Source: Streptomyces albus subsp. chlorinus (GTDB lineage Bacteria; Actinomycetota; Actinomycetes; Streptomycetales; Streptomycetaceae). Taken from it: 54,935 bases of DNA. Within the stretch, counting starts at the first letter, position 1. Each line of letters starts with the position of its first letter. Position numbers and translations under genes: made by a program. The stretch is from assembly GCF_013302895.1 (NCBI RefSeq), contig NZ_VJOK01000001.1, forward strand, positions 2,048,049 through 2,102,983, read 5' to 3'. The notes below the pieces were generated by a model that saw nothing but the letters and a program-made list of their open reading frames with translations, was not told the DNA's origin and made no database searches. Shown piece by piece: positions 39,949-49,042 of this stretch.

Positions 39949-41121
39949 TTACCGCACGGCGCGGGCCAGGCGGGTCGCCGCGGCGGCGCGCGGGCGGCTG
40001 TCGGCCGGTCCGCGGACCGGGTGCACGGTGTTGGCGAGCAGGACCAGGAAGGTGTCGGTCACCGGGTCGAGCACCAGGCTGGTGCCGGTGAACCCGGTGT
40101 GCCCGGCGGCGCGGGAGCAGGGGCCGGCCAGCTCGCCCATGAACCAGGCGGCGCCGGTCTGGAAGCCGAGGCCGGGCGGCTCCAGCAGGGCCGCCACCGA
40201 GGACGGCGCCAGGATGCGCGCCGGCCCGTAGGCGCCGCCGCCCAGCAGGGTGCGGCACAGCACGGCCAGGTCGTGCGCGGTGGAGAAGAGACCGGCGTGC
40301 CCGGCGACGCCGCCCATGGCGTAGGCGTTCTCGTCGTGGACGCGCCCGTGGACCAGGCCGCGGTTGAGCTTGGCCCACGGCTTGCGCTGGTACTCGGTCG
40401 CCGCGATGCGGGCCCGCCAGGTGCGGGGCGGGTTGAAGCGGGTGCGGTCCATGCCGAGCGGTTTGGTGATGCCCTCGCGCACCAGCACGTCCAGCGGCTG
40501 CCCCGTCACCTGGTACAGCACCTGTTCGAGCAGCAGCGGGTTGAGGTCGGAGTAGAGGTGGGCGGTGCCGGGCTCGGTGAGGGGCTTCTCCGCCCACAGC
40601 AGCGCGGGGTGCTCGGCGGTGTTGTGCTCGTAGAAGGGCAGCTCGGCGCGGAGTCCGGAGGTGTGGGTGAGCAGGTGCCGCACGGTGATGCCGTGGTCGG
40701 TGACGAGTCCGGCGCGCGGGTCGGCGTGCAGTACGACGGGGGCGTCCAGGTCGAGGGTGCCGCGCTCGGCCTGCTGGACGGCGGCTATGGCGGTGAACAG
40801 CTTGGTGAGGGACGCCACGTCGAAGACGGTGCCGGGCCGCATCGGCAGCCACTTGCCGGCCGGCAGCTCGACGGGCCGCCCCGCCTCCGGGTCCCAGGCG
40901 GCGTACCGCAGCGCCCAGCCCGTGGCGTGTTCGACGGCGATGCGGGGGCCGCGGCCCGCGAGCACGACGGCGCCCGCGCACCATCCGGTGGCGGGCAGCG
41001 CGTCGATGTCGCCGGCCAGGGCGGCCAGCTGTGCCGGGTCGAGTCCGGCCTTCTCCTGGAAGCGGCGCCGCTCCTCGGCGCCGCCCAGCAAGGCCACACT
41101 CCTCAGTCGCGTACGCGCCAT
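39949..41121 (-). CDS. Serine hydrolase, beta-lactamase/class C family
   Basis: A 390-residue protein with the penicillin-binding fold: SLTK (about 121-124) as the SxxK nucleophile motif, YSDLN as the YxN-type motif, and HTGFTG as the KTG-equivalent motif. It has no signal peptide from ATG 41121, so it probably acts in the cytoplasm as an esterase or peptidase rather than a beta-lactamase. The start overlaps the end of the upstream exporter gene by 19 bp, so the two are translationally coupled. Substrate unknown. Confidence 0.9.
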   Translation of the reverse strand: MARTRLRSVALLGGAEERRRFQEKAGLDPAQLAALAGDIDALPATGWCAGAVVLAGRGPRIAVEHATGWALRYAAWDPEAGRPVELPAGKWLPMRPGTVFDVASLTKLFTAIAAVQQAERGTLDLDAPVVLHADPRAGLVTDHGITVRHLLTHTSGLRAELPFYEHNTAEHPALLWAEKPLTEPGTAHLYSDLNPLLLEQVLYQVTGQPLDVLVREGITKPLGMDRTRFNPPRTWRARIAATEYQRKPWAKLNRGLVHGRVHDENAYAMGGVAGHAGLFSTAHDLAVLCRTLLGGGAYGPARILAPSSVAALLEPPGLGFQTGAAWFMGELAGPCSRAAGHTGFTGTSLVLDPVTDTFLVLLANTVHPVRGPADSRPRAAAATRLARAVR

Positions 41122-42506
41122 GGACGGCAGAGTCCCACGAAGGCGGCCGCGGCGAGCGTCACCGCGCTGAACTGGACGAGTGCCATGGGCACGGCCGTGC
41201 GCTCGCCCGCGACACCGACCAGCGGCGAGGCGACGGCGCCGACCAGGAACTGGGAGGTGCCCAGGAGCGCGGACGCCGACCCGGCGGAGTGCGGGGTGCG
41301 CATCAGGGCCTGGGAGTTGGAGTTCGGCATGATCAGGCCCATGCCGGACATCAGCACGCACAGGGCGGTGGCGAGCGGCGCCAGTCCGACCGGGCCGAGG
41401 ACGCCGGTCGTCATCACCAGCAGGGCCACCGTGGCGGCGCCCACCATGCCCAGCCCGAAGCCGAGCACCCGGTCCAGGGAGACCCGGCCGACCAGGACCT
41501 TCCCGTTGAGCTGTCCGAAGGCGACGATCCCGATCGAGTTGACCATGAACAGCAGGCTGAAGGTCTGCGGCGAGGCCCCGTAGATCTCCTGCACGACGAA
41601 CGGCGAGGCCGACACGTAGGAGAACAGCGCGGCGGAGGCGAGGGCGGTGGTGAGCAGGTAGCCGGTGAAGACCCGGTCGGCCAGCAGGGCGCGCATGCTG
41701 CGCAGCGCGTCGGGCAGGCCGCCCTTGTGGCGCCGCCCGGCCGGCAGGGTCTCGGGCAGCTTGCGCAGGACGACCAGCACGAGCAGCAGCCCGATCGCCG
41801 CGAGGATCACGAAGACGCCGCGCCAGTCGGTGAAGCGCAGCACCTGGCCGCCGAGGACCGGCGCGAGGATCGGCGCCACACCGGAGATCAGCATCAGGGT
41901 GGAGAAGAAGCGGGCCATCGCCAGCCCGTCGTACAGGTCGCGGACGACGGCCCGCGCGATGACCACCCCGGCGGCCCCCGCCAGCCCCTGGAGGAAGCGG
42001 AAGACGGTGAGCGTCGGCGCCGTGGGCGCCAGGGCGCAGGCCGCACCGGCGACGACGTAGCAGGCCATGCCCACCAGCAGCGGCCGGCGCCGCCCGAAGC
42101 GGTCGCTCATCGGCCCGGCGACCAGCTGGCCGACCGCGAGTCCGATCAGGCAGGCGGTGAGGGTGAGCTGCGCGGTGGCGGCCGGGACGTGCAGCGCTTC
42201 GCCGACCTCCGGGAGCGCCGGGAGGTACATGTCGATGGAGAGGGGCGGGAGGGCGGTCAGCCCGCCGAGGATGAGGGTGAACAGCAGTCCGGCGCGGCGC
42301 CGCCGCGAGATCCCGGGTGCGGGGGACGCGGTGGCGGCGGGCGCGGTGGGAGCCTGGGAGGGCTGCGATGGGTGCGGGGGTCGTGGGGGCTCGTGCTGTT
42401 CGGGGCGGGCGGGCCGCTGGTGCCGCGCGGTTTCCTGCGGCGCGGACTCGTGCGGCGGGGACTCGGCGGGTATCGCGGCCGGTTGCTCGGGGCCGGGGTT
42501 GGTCAT
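41103..42506 (-). CDS. Bcr/CflA family multidrug efflux MFS transporter
   Basis: A 467-residue, 12-TM exporter. A ~70-residue Pro/Ala/Gln-rich cytoplasmic tail precedes TM1 ([20 protein letters not shown]). The Bcr/CflA signature [12 protein letters not shown] and motif [15 protein letters not shown] follow. GGAGAGG lies before the ATG at 42506. It exports drugs such as bicyclomycin or chloramphenicol in relatives. Overlap with the serine hydrolase gene suggests a shared role, perhaps export plus hydrolysis of a related compound (inference). Confidence 0.92.
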   Translation of the reverse strand: MTNPGPEQPAAIPAESPPHESAPQETARHQRPARPEQHEPPRPPHPSQPSQAPTAPAATASPAPGISRRRRAGLLFTLILGGLTALPPLSIDMYLPALPEVGEALHVPAATAQLTLTACLIGLAVGQLVAGPMSDRFGRRRPLLVGMACYVVAGAACALAPTAPTLTVFRFLQGLAGAAGVVIARAVVRDLYDGLAMARFFSTLMLISGVAPILAPVLGGQVLRFTDWRGVFVILAAIGLLLVLVVLRKLPETLPAGRRHKGGLPDALRSMRALLADRVFTGYLLTTALASAALFSYVSASPFVVQEIYGASPQTFSLLFMVNSIGIVAFGQLNGKVLVGRVSLDRVLGFGLGMVGAATVALLVMTTGVLGPVGLAPLATALCVLMSGMGLIMPNSNSQALMRTPHSAGSASALLGTSQFLVGAVASPLVGVAGERTAVPMALVQFSAVTLAAAAFVGLCRPWRVRD

Positions 42507-42606
42507 GCACCTCTCCAGGAGATTGTCACGGGCGCGAACATTCTCCCAGGGATTCCCGCCCGGGCCCATACGTCTGTTCTCCGGGCGGCCCGGTGCGCGG
42601 CCCGCG

Positions 42607-42612
42607 TACGCT
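42607..42612 (+). promoter_or_regulatory. -10 box TACGCT of a leaderless promoter (SDR gene)
   Basis: TACGCT sits six nucleotides before the ATG at 42619. Confidence 0.4.
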
Positions 42613-42618
42613 GCGCGT

Positions 42619-43480
42619 ATGACGCAGGAGAACCACGACAGCCACCCGGACCCCGCGCGTCCCGGGAGCCCGGCCGCGCGCCCCGGCGCCGCCGGCGCGG
42701 ACCCCCGTCCGGAGTCCGCCACCGGAGCTGCCGCCCCGCGCACGGCCCTGGTGACCGGCGCCGGGTCCGGGATCGGACGGGCGGTCGCGCTGGCGCTGGC
42801 CGGCGCGGGCTGGAACGTCGTCCTGGCGGGCCGCCGGCCAGAGGCGCTGCGGGAGACGGCCCGGCTCGCGGGGGACGCCGCGGCCACCCTGTGCGTCCCC
42901 ACCGACGTGACGGACCCGGCGGCGGTCACCGCCCTCTTCGACGCCGTACGGGACGGCTGCGGCCGGCTCGACCTGCTGTTCAACAACGCGGGCGCCTTCG
43001 GCCCCGGCGTCCCGCTGGAGGACCTCACCTTCGCGCAGTGGCGGGACGTCGTGGACGTCAACCTCCACGGCGCCTTCCTCTGCGCCCAGGGCGCCTTCCG
43101 CCTGATGAGGAGCCAGCGGCCCCGAGGCGGGCGCATCATCAACAACGGCTCCCTCTCCGCCCACACCCCGCGCCCCGGCTCCATCGCCTACACCGCCACC
43201 AAGCACGCCGTGACCGGCCTGACCAAGTCCCTCTCCCTGGACGGCCGCCCCTACGACATCGCCTGCGGCCAGATCGACATCGGCAACGCCGCCACCGAGA
43301 TGACGGCCGCCATGACCCGGGGTGTCCCCCCAGGCCAACGGCACCCTGGCCGCCGAGCCCGTCATGGACGCCGCCGACGTGGCCCGCACCGTCCTGCACA
43401 TGGCCTCCCTCCCGCTGGAGGCCAACATCCAGTTCGCCACGGTCATGGCCACGAAGATGCCGTACATCGGGCGAGGGTGA
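42619..43480 (+). pseudogene. SDR family oxidoreductase, frameshifted near the C-terminus
   Basis: A classical [38 protein letters not shown] and YTATK are intact. At 43326-43331 a run of six C breaks the frame. With five C the protein continues [20 protein letters not shown] and ends KMPYIGRG at a stop at 43480, giving about 286 residues, the usual family ending. As written the frame runs on through the 3' region to 43533. The active site precedes the break, so a protein with an abnormal tail could still be made. A homopolymer sequence error is equally possible. Confidence 0.78.
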
Positions 43481-43529
43481 GGAACCAGGGCCGGGAATCG
43501 CAGGAGTGCCCTGAGGAGTTGGAGCTGTC

Positions 43530-44405
43530 ATGACTGCGAACGAGACCGTGTCCCTTCCTTCCGACGTGCTGCGCTACACGGCCTTCTCCGGGGAGCCGGG
43601 GGGCGGCAACCCCGCCGGGGTGGTGCTCGACGCGAGCGGGCTGGACGACGAGGAGCGGCTGGCGGTGGCGGCCGAGGTCGGGTATTCGGAGACCGCGTTC
43701 GTGACGGCGGCGCCCGGTGAGGGCGAACGCACCTTCGTGGTGCGCTACTTCAGCCCGCTCGCGGAGGTCGCCTTCTGCGGGCATGCGACGATCGCCACCG
43801 CCGTGGCGCTCGGCGAACGCATCGGCCCCGGCGAGCTGCTCTTCGAGACCCCGGCCGGGCCCATCCCGGTCCTGGTCTCCGAGGACGGCCGGGGCCGCCC
43901 GCTGGCGACGCTCAGCAGCGTCGAGCCGCACAGCAAGCCGGTGGACGACGCGGACCTCGCCGAGGCGCTGGCCGCCCTCGACTGGGCGAAGGACGACCTG
44001 GACCCGCGGATTCCGCCGCGGATCGCCTTCGCGGGCAACGACCACCTGGTGCTCGCCGTCACCACCCGCGAGCGGCTGGCGGCGCTGGACTACGACTTCG
44101 AGCGGCTCAAGGCGCTGATGCTGCGGCTCGGGCTGACGACCCTGCACCTGGTGTGGCGCGAGGCGCCGGACGTCTTCCACGTGCGGGACCCGTTCCCCGT
44201 CGGGGGCGTGCGTGAGGACCCGGCGACCGGCGCGGCGGCAGCGGCGTTCGGCGGCTACGCGCGCGAGCTGGGGATCGTCCCCGAGGAGGCCCGGCTCCTG
44301 CTGCACCAGGGCGAGGACATGGGACGGCCCGGCCTGCTGACCGTCGAGCTGCGGGCGGGCGACCCGCGCGTCCACGTGTCGGGCACGGCGACCCGCATCG
44401 GGTGA
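43530..44405 (+). CDS. PhzF family isomerase/epimerase-like protein
   Basis: A 291-residue protein with the duplicated diaminopimelate-epimerase-like fold: [11 protein letters not shown], catalytic-type Glu54 in [23 protein letters not shown], and [14 protein letters not shown]. Family members isomerise substrates in phenazine and other pathways, but most, including this one, have no known reaction. The ATG at 43530 has GAGGAG about 12 nt upstream. The abnormal frame of the SDR gene ends at this start codon; with the frame restored the gap is 49 bp. Confidence 0.93.
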   Translation: MTANETVSLPSDVLRYTAFSGEPGGGNPAGVVLDASGLDDEERLAVAAEVGYSETAFVTAAPGEGERTFVVRYFSPLAEVAFCGHATIATAVALGERIGPGELLFETPAGPIPVLVSEDGRGRPLATLSSVEPHSKPVDDADLAEALAALDWAKDDLDPRIPPRIAFAGNDHLVLAVTTRERLAALDYDFERLKALMLRLGLTTLHLVWREAPDVFHVRDPFPVGGVREDPATGAAAAAFGGYARELGIVPEEARLLLHQGEDMGRPGLLTVELRAGDPRVHVSGTATRIG

Positions 44406-44471
44406 GCGGTAGGCGCCGAGCGGCGCCGGCGGTGCCCGGGAAGTAGGCGGGTACGATGGCCCTACGGCGGA

Positions 44472-44890
44472 CGAGCCGGCCGGGCGGTCGCGTCGGGGGT
44501 GCCGAGGCACCCTCGCCGAGGAACGTCCGGGCTCCACAGGGCAGGATGGTGGGTAACGCCCACCCGGGGTGACCCGCGGGACAGTGCCACAGAAAGCAAA
44601 CCGCCGGGGCCGTACGTGTACGGGCCCGGTAAGGGTGAAACGGTGGTGTAAGAGACCACCAGCGCCCAGGGTGACCTGGGCGGCTAGGTAAACCCCATCC
44701 GGAGCAAGGTCAAGAGGGAGCGCCCCTTCGCAAGGAGGGGGCTTCTGCGCGGACGACCGAGGGCGGCCCGCCCGAGTCCGCGGGTAGACCGCACGAGGCC
44801 GATGGCAACACCGGTCCCAGATGGATGGCCGCCACCCGGGCCGCCGCAAGGCGCCCGGGCCACAGAACCCGGCGTACAGGCCGACTCGTC
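44472..44890 (+). ncRNA. rnpB: RNase P RNA (type A)
   Basis: The catalytic RNA that trims tRNA 5' leaders. The 5' CGAGCCGGCC pairs with the 3' GGCCGACTCG (helix P1). The conserved core is present: GAGGAACGTCCGGGCTCCAC near 44518, ACAGAAAGCAAACCGCC near 44590, GAGCAAGGTCAAGAGG near 44702, and AGGCCGATGGCAACACCGG near 44797. The 3' core ACAGAACCCGGCGTACAGG is near 44862. Its length of about 419 nt fits actinobacterial type A RNA. Ends are set from the P1 pairing. Confidence 0.95.
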
Positions 44891-45328
44891 CGCCCCGCCC
44901 CACCACGTCACCCCCAGGGGCTCCCCGGCTCACCGCGCCGCCCTGGCGACCGGGGCGGCGGACGGCGATCCGTAGGCGGTCGGTTGGCGAGGACGCGCTG
45001 CCGGGCCTCGTCCGGGAACGAGGTGCGGAAGGACGCGGTGAGCGAGCAACCGTCGGCGCCCTTCTCGCCCCAGGAGCGGGACCGGTTCCTCGCCCGCGGT
45101 TCCTCGCCCTGCTGCGACGGGCCGTCCAGGGCACGGAGAGCTGACGGCCGCCCGACGGACCGGACCGGCTCCCCCGCCCCACCCGGCCGTGGAGCGGCCC
45201 CGCCGCGCTGTCGGCGGGGCCTTCCGTCCACACGCAGCCAGCATGTCGGTTACGGATGGGAGGAGTCTCGCACCGGGGACTGACAACCCCGCCCGCGACG
45301 CGGTCGCCGGGCGCGGGCGGGGCGGGTC
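44891..45328. other. Spacer between rnpB and erm
   Basis: No firm gene. A GTG at 45038 with GGAAGGA upstream opens a short frame (MSEQPSAPFSPQERDRFLAR) that fails after about 36 codons; another frame (RFLALLRRAVQGTES) continues the same theme to a stop at 45144. This may be a small decayed gene, but support is weak. The terminator at 45196-45221 follows. The last 100 bp have no visible feature. Confidence 0.4.
45196..45221. terminator. Perfect 10-bp hairpin between convergent rnpB and erm units
   Basis: GGCCCCGCCG (45196-45205) pairs with CGGCGGGGCC (45212-45221) around a 6-nt loop. It could serve both directions. Confidence 0.6.
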
Positions 45329-46165
45329 TCAGTGCGGGTGGCGGGGGCGGTGGGCGGCCTCGGCCGAGCGGAAGAGGTCGGCCCACTGGGGTGCCGTCAG
45401 CGCCTTGGGCAGGGTGCCGGGGCCGAGGCCGTGGCGGCTCAGCCAGGAGCGGGACCGGCCGCGGGGCAGACCGGGGACCGCCCGCGGGAGGATCTCGGCC
45501 AGACCGCGGCCGGGCCCGGTGAAGACGCGATGGACGAGGTCCTGGTAGCGCTGCCGGGAACGGGCGGGCAGCAGGGGCTCGGCACGCCGGGTGACCGTCA
45601 TGAGCCCGCCGTCCACGCCGGGCCGGGGGCGGAAGGCCCCGGCCGGCACACGTGAGGCCAGGCGGAAGTCGTACCAGGGCCACCACTGTGCCGTCATCAT
45701 CGTCGCCCCGCCCACGCCCGCGCGGCGGCGGGCGACCTCCCACTGGACGAGGAGCACCGCGTCCGTCCAGCCGGAGCTGTGCAGGATGCGGCGCAGGATG
45801 GCGGTGGTGAGGTGGAACGGGAGGTTGCCGACCAGCACATGGGGGGTGGCGGGCACCCGCCGGCGCAGGAAGTCGGCGTGCTCGACGGTGGTGGCCGGCG
45901 CCGTGCGCCGCTCCAGGCGGGCGGCCGTGCGGCGGTCGGCCTCCAGGACCGTCAGCGGCCTGCCCAGCCGCTCCAGCGGGAGCGTCAGCGCGCCGTCACC
46001 GCCGCCGATCTCGATGACGGGGCCTGTGGTGCGGGCGACGAGCGAGACGAACAGGTCGATCGTCGCGGGGTCGACGAGGAAGTTCTGGCCGAGTTCGTGA
46101 CGGCCGCCGTGGTGGGTCCGGATGTCCGGGGTGTTCGGGGTGTCTGGGGTGCTGTGCCTGGGCAC
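45329..46165 (-). CDS. erm: Erm-family 23S rRNA adenine N6-methyltransferase
   Basis: A 278-residue SAM-dependent enzyme of the Erm/KsgA family. Features: RHELGQNFL (22-30), SAM motif IEIGGGDGALTLPL (51-64), acidic EAD (~75), and catalytic NLPFHLTTAI (114-123). The sequence VQWEVARRRAGVGG, TAQWWPWYDF and FRPRPGVDGGL separates Erm from KsgA. It methylates A2058 of 23S rRNA, giving macrolide-lincosamide-streptogramin B resistance. The GTG at 46165 has GGAG 5 nt upstream. A leader peptide and a hairpin precede it, so expression is probably inducible by attenuation. The C-terminal basic tail is usual for actinomycete enzymes. Confidence 0.95.
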   Translation of the reverse strand: MPRHSTPDTPNTPDIRTHHGGRHELGQNFLVDPATIDLFVSLVARTTGPVIEIGGGDGALTLPLERLGRPLTVLEADRRTAARLERRTAPATTVEHADFLRRRVPATPHVLVGNLPFHLTTAILRRILHSSGWTDAVLLVQWEVARRRAGVGGATMMTAQWWPWYDFRLASRVPAGAFRPRPGVDGGLMTVTRRAEPLLPARSRQRYQDLVHRVFTGPGRGLAEILPRAVPGLPRGRSRSWLSRHGLGPGTLPKALTAPQWADLFRSAEAAHRPRHPH

Positions 46166-46191
46166 GGGATCTCCGCGGCTTCGAGGGGGAA

Positions 46192-46218
46192 GCCGGGCAG
46201 CGCTGAGTGCCGCCCGGC
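46192..46218 (-). promoter_or_regulatory. Hairpin between leader peptide and erm (attenuator candidate)
   Basis: On the minus strand GCCGGGCGGC (46209-46218) pairs with GCTGCCCGGC (46192-46201), ten pairs including one G-U, around a 7-nt loop, followed by TTCCCCCTC. It ends 26 nt before the erm start. Confidence 0.6.
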
Positions 46219-46267
46219 GCTGACGCGCTGGGGGCGGCGGAGCGTCTCGCGGGAGAGGCGGCCGCCG

Positions 46268-46345
46268 CTACGGGCGGCGGATCCGCGTCATGGCGGCGCA
46301 CGCGGCACAGGCGCAGGCCGCACAGGCGCAGGAGCAGGCAGACAT
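46268..46345 (-). CDS. Ala-Cys-rich leader peptide upstream of erm
   Basis: A 25-residue open frame beginning MSACSCACAACACAAC and ending MTRIRRP. Six of the first 16 residues are cysteine, alternating with alanine. The ATG at 46345 is 7 nt after a TAGAGT -10 box, so it is probably the first codon of a leaderless mRNA that continues through the hairpin into erm, 102 bp downstream. The composition suggests that ribosome speed at Cys codons, or drug-stalled translation, sets erm expression. It has no Shine-Dalgarno. Confidence 0.7.
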   Translation of the reverse strand: MSACSCACAACACAACAAMTRIRRP

Positions 46346-46352
46346 GGGGCGC

Positions 46353-46383
46353 ACTCTAGAAGCGGTGCCGCCGTGGGCGCCAA
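46353..46383 (-). promoter_or_regulatory. Promoter of the erm leader transcript
   Basis: On the minus strand TTGGCG (46378-46383) and TAGAGT (46353-46358) are 19 bp apart. AAAT lies a few bases upstream of the -35, which recalls the AT-rich element of WhiB7-dependent promoters. Confidence 0.5.
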
Positions 46384-46486
46384 CGGATTTCGGCCCCGGT
46401 CCCCGGTCCTGGCGCACGAGAAGGGCGCGGCTCCCACGTAGGCCGCGCCCTTCGTCCGTGTCGGCCGCCGCACGGGCGGCCGGGCG

Positions 46487-46891
46487 TCACAGACCCATAC
46501 GGCCCAAGCTCTGCGGGCTCAGCAGCCCGCCCTGACTGCCCTGACCCCCCTGTTCGCCCATGGGACGCGTGGAGTCGGCCGCCCCGTCCATCCGGCCCTG
46601 GCCCTGCCCCGGCGCCTGCCCCTGGGCCAGGTCCTGGTGGCCCTGCTGCGGCCTCACCTGCTGCTGCGGGCGCGCCTGACCCTCGGGCTTCGTCTGGCCC
46701 TGGGGCTTCGTCTGCTGCTGGGGCTTCATCTGGTTCTGGGGCTTCGTCTGCTGCGGCGGCTTCGCCTGCTGGTGCGAGGTGCTGCCGTGCTGACCGTTCT
46801 CGGGTCCGGGACAGGCCGCGGCGGTGCCGGCGGCGGCCAGGAGCACGGTGGCGGTCAGTGCGGCGGTTGCGAGAGCGGTGCGCTTGAGCAT
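46487..46891 (-). CDS. Secreted Gln/Pro/Lys-rich repeat protein
   Basis: A 134-residue protein with a Sec signal (MLKRTALATAALTATVLLAA, cleavage near residue 26). The mature part is disordered, with repeated QTKPQ, QMKPQ and QARPQ units (about 45-85), then GQGQ-rich sequence and a final LLSPQSLGRMGL. It has one cysteine just after the signal and no lipobox. Function unknown; a cell-wall or extracellular matrix role is a guess. The repeats are encoded by a 9-18 bp DNA repeat. Confidence 0.75.
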   Translation of the reverse strand: MLKRTALATAALTATVLLAAAGTAAACPGPENGQHGSTSHQQAKPPQQTKPQNQMKPQQQTKPQGQTKPEGQARPQQQVRPQQGHQDLAQGQAPGQGQGRMDGAADSTRPMGEQGGQGSQGGLLSPQSLGRMGL

Positions 46892-47210
46892 GTGATGCCT
46901 TTCTCGTGTCACCCCTGAGGGCGGGTCTCCGTCCGGCGGGTTCCGTCCGGCGGTCGCGTCCGACCGGGCGGCACCGGACACGAGCGGGCCTGCCCGGGTT
47001 GTGCTCCAGGCATTCAGGACGTATCCGCACTTCACTCGAAGTTCCGTCACCCGGACGGGAACGGGAGGCGGCACGGAGCGGCTCCCGGACAGGGGACCGG
47101 GCCGGGCGGGTCCCCCGTACGGGCCGGCCGGTGCGAGGGGTACCGGGGGTGCGGGAGGTGCGGAGGGGGCCGCGCGTGCGGACCGTTGGCCACGGTTGCA
47201 CGCTGGAGCT
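46892..47210. other. Divergent spacer without recognised sites
   Basis: It contains the divergent promoters of the secreted repeat protein and of the small gene at 47211, but no -10/-35 pair, palindrome or RNA stands out. The middle (47000-47060) is less GC-rich. Confidence 0.5.
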
Positions 47211-47414
47211 ATGACCCCACCCATCGTCGTGCACCCCCCGTCCCCCGCAGGGGGACGGAAAGTGACCGCGCACACCGAAAGCCTCGGGGTCGCGCACAGA
47301 CCCGAGGACGTGGTCGAGTTCCTGCGCCGCGCCGGACTCGACCCCGCCGACATCCAGCTCGACGACCCCTGCCTCATCGAGTGGCGCGGCGGCGGCCCCG
47401 ACGTGTGGGACTGA
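47211..47414 (+). CDS. Small conserved protein of unknown function
   Basis: A 67-residue acidic protein ending DPADIQLDDPCLIEWRGGGP and DVWD. A helix-rich middle (RPEDVVEFLRRAGLDPADI) is clear. There is no signal or TM segment. I do not recognise a characterised family. GC3 and the acidic composition support real coding. The start codon ATG 47211 has GGAG only 2 nt upstream, so the GTG at 47262 (VTAHTESLG) is an alternative start. Confidence 0.65.
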   Translation: MTPPIVVHPPSPAGGRKVTAHTESLGVAHRPEDVVEFLRRAGLDPADIQLDDPCLIEWRGGGPDVWD

Positions 47415-47529
47415 CCCCCACCGGGCAGTGCGACGTACCGAACCAAGAGGGCAGGTGTGCGGCTCTTTCGGGCGCGGGAGTACCGTCGGGTACGCCCCCG
47501 GGCCGCGAAGTGAGGAGCTTGATCACACC

Positions 47530-48942
47530 ATGCCGTCGACGCCGACTCCCCTGCCGATGCCGTCCCCCGTGCCCTCGGGGCACCACCGAGGCCGGCCGGG
47601 CGACCACGAGCACGGCACCAGGACCGCGCTGGTCGAGGACCTGATGGAGCGCTTCGAGCACATCCCGCGGGAGGCCGTGCTGAAGGAGGACCTGCTGCGG
47701 GGCGGGATGGCCTTCGACGACTCGGCGCTCAGCGACACCGCCGACGAGGCGACCGGCGAGGTCAAGCCGAAGTCGTACTTCATCTTCTCCTTCGACCACC
47801 GCACCCTCCCCGAGCTGGGCGAGGCCGCGCTGCGCCGCCCGCCCGAGGAGATCGTGCTGACCGGCGGCCCCTACGAGCTGCGCCGCACCGTTGTCTCCGT
47901 ACGGGTGAACCCCGACTCGCCCTACCGCGTCCAGGCCGGCGAGGACGGGGCGCTGGGGCTCTACCTGGACGGGAAGCGGATCGCGGACGTCGGGCTGCCG
48001 CCGATGCCGGACTACTACCGGCACACGCTCGCCAACGGCAAGTCCGTGATGGAGGTGGCGCCCACCATCCAGTGGGGCTACCTGATCTACCTGACCGTCT
48101 TCCGGGTGTGCCAGTACTTCGGCGCCAAGGAGGAGTGCCAGTACTGCGACATCAACCACAACTGGCGCCAGCACAAGGCCGCCGGGCGCCCCTACACGGG
48201 GGTGAAGCCGGTCGAGGAGGTGCTGGAGGCGCTCCAGATCATCTCCGACCACGACACCCTCGGCGCCTCGCACGCCTACACCCTCACCGGCGGCTCGATC
48301 ACCTCGCAGGTGCAGGGCAAGGACGAGGCGGACTTCTACGGGCAGTACGCCAAGGCCATCGAGGAGCGCTTCCCCGGCCGCTGGACGGGCAAGGTCGTCG
48401 CCCAGGCGCTGCCCAAGGAGGACGTCCAGCGCTTCCACGACTACGGCATCAGCATCTACCACCCCAACTTCGAGGTGTGGGACAAGCGGCTGTTCGAGCT
48501 GTACTGCCCCGGCAAGGAGCGGTACGTGGGCCGCGAGGAGTGGCACCGCCGCATCCTCGACTCGGCGGAGGTGTTCGGGCCGCGCAACGTGATCCCGAAC
48601 TTCGTCGCGGGCGTCGAGATGGCCGCCCCGTACGGATTCGGCTCGGTGGACGAGGCCATCGCCTCCACCACCGAGGGCCTGGACTTCTTCATGTCGAACG
48701 GCATCACGCCGCGCTTCACCACCTGGTGCCCGGAGCCGACCACGCCGCTGGGCAGGACGAATCCGCAGGGCGCGCCGCTGGAGTACCACATCCGGCTGCT
48801 GGACGCCTACCGCTCGGCGATGCAGCGGCACGGGCTGTCCTCGCCGCCCGGGTACGGGCCGGCCGGCGCGGGCCGCGCGGTCTTCTCCGTCAGCTCCTTC
48901 ATGGACACCCTCCCAGCGGAGGAGGGCGCGCCGGTCGCGTGA
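47530..48942 (+). CDS. Radical SAM protein with CX8CX2C cluster motif
   Basis: A 470-residue enzyme. The iron-sulfur cysteines are Cys194, Cys203 and Cys206 (VCQYFGAKEECQYCDINHN): spacing C-x8-C-x2-C instead of the usual C-x3-C-x2-C. It is followed by the SAM-binding GGSIT (YTLTGGSITSQ) and a TIM-barrel-like region (IYHPNFEVWD, GVEMAAPYGFGSVDEAI). A ~175-residue N-terminal domain of mixed beta structure precedes the core. GAGGAG lies 12 nt before the ATG. The reaction is unknown. No maturation partner or peptide substrate is adjacent. Confidence 0.88.
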   Translation: MPSTPTPLPMPSPVPSGHHRGRPGDHEHGTRTALVEDLMERFEHIPREAVLKEDLLRGGMAFDDSALSDTADEATGEVKPKSYFIFSFDHRTLPELGEAALRRPPEEIVLTGGPYELRRTVVSVRVNPDSPYRVQAGEDGALGLYLDGKRIADVGLPPMPDYYRHTLANGKSVMEVAPTIQWGYLIYLTVFRVCQYFGAKEECQYCDINHNWRQHKAAGRPYTGVKPVEEVLEALQIISDHDTLGASHAYTLTGGSITSQVQGKDEADFYGQYAKAIEERFPGRWTGKVVAQALPKEDVQRFHDYGISIYHPNFEVWDKRLFELYCPGKERYVGREEWHRRILDSAEVFGPRNVIPNFVAGVEMAAPYGFGSVDEAIASTTEGLDFFMSNGITPRFTTWCPEPTTPLGRTNPQGAPLEYHIRLLDAYRSAMQRHGLSSPPGYGPAGAGRAVFSVSSFMDTLPAEEGAPVA

Positions 48943-49042
48943 GGAGGGCGGACGGCCGCCGATGAGTTCTCCTGGGGGCTCCGGTCTCTCCTTGTGAGGG
49001 GCCGGAGCCCTTCCGCACGAGGAGAGACAGGAGACGAGGACC

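Noticed and set aside
39949..41121. Secreted beta-lactamase conferring antibiotic resistance
   Set aside because: There is no signal peptide, and its motifs fit the broad serine hydrolase/esterase group rather than a dedicated class A or C beta-lactamase.
44472..44890. Short plus- and minus-strand frames inside the rnpB region
   Set aside because: The conserved RNase P RNA core explains the sequence; the frames have no ribosome binding sites.
45240..45310. A tRNA gene between rnpB and erm
   Set aside because: No cloverleaf can be drawn: acceptor pairing, T-loop consensus and anticodon arm are absent.
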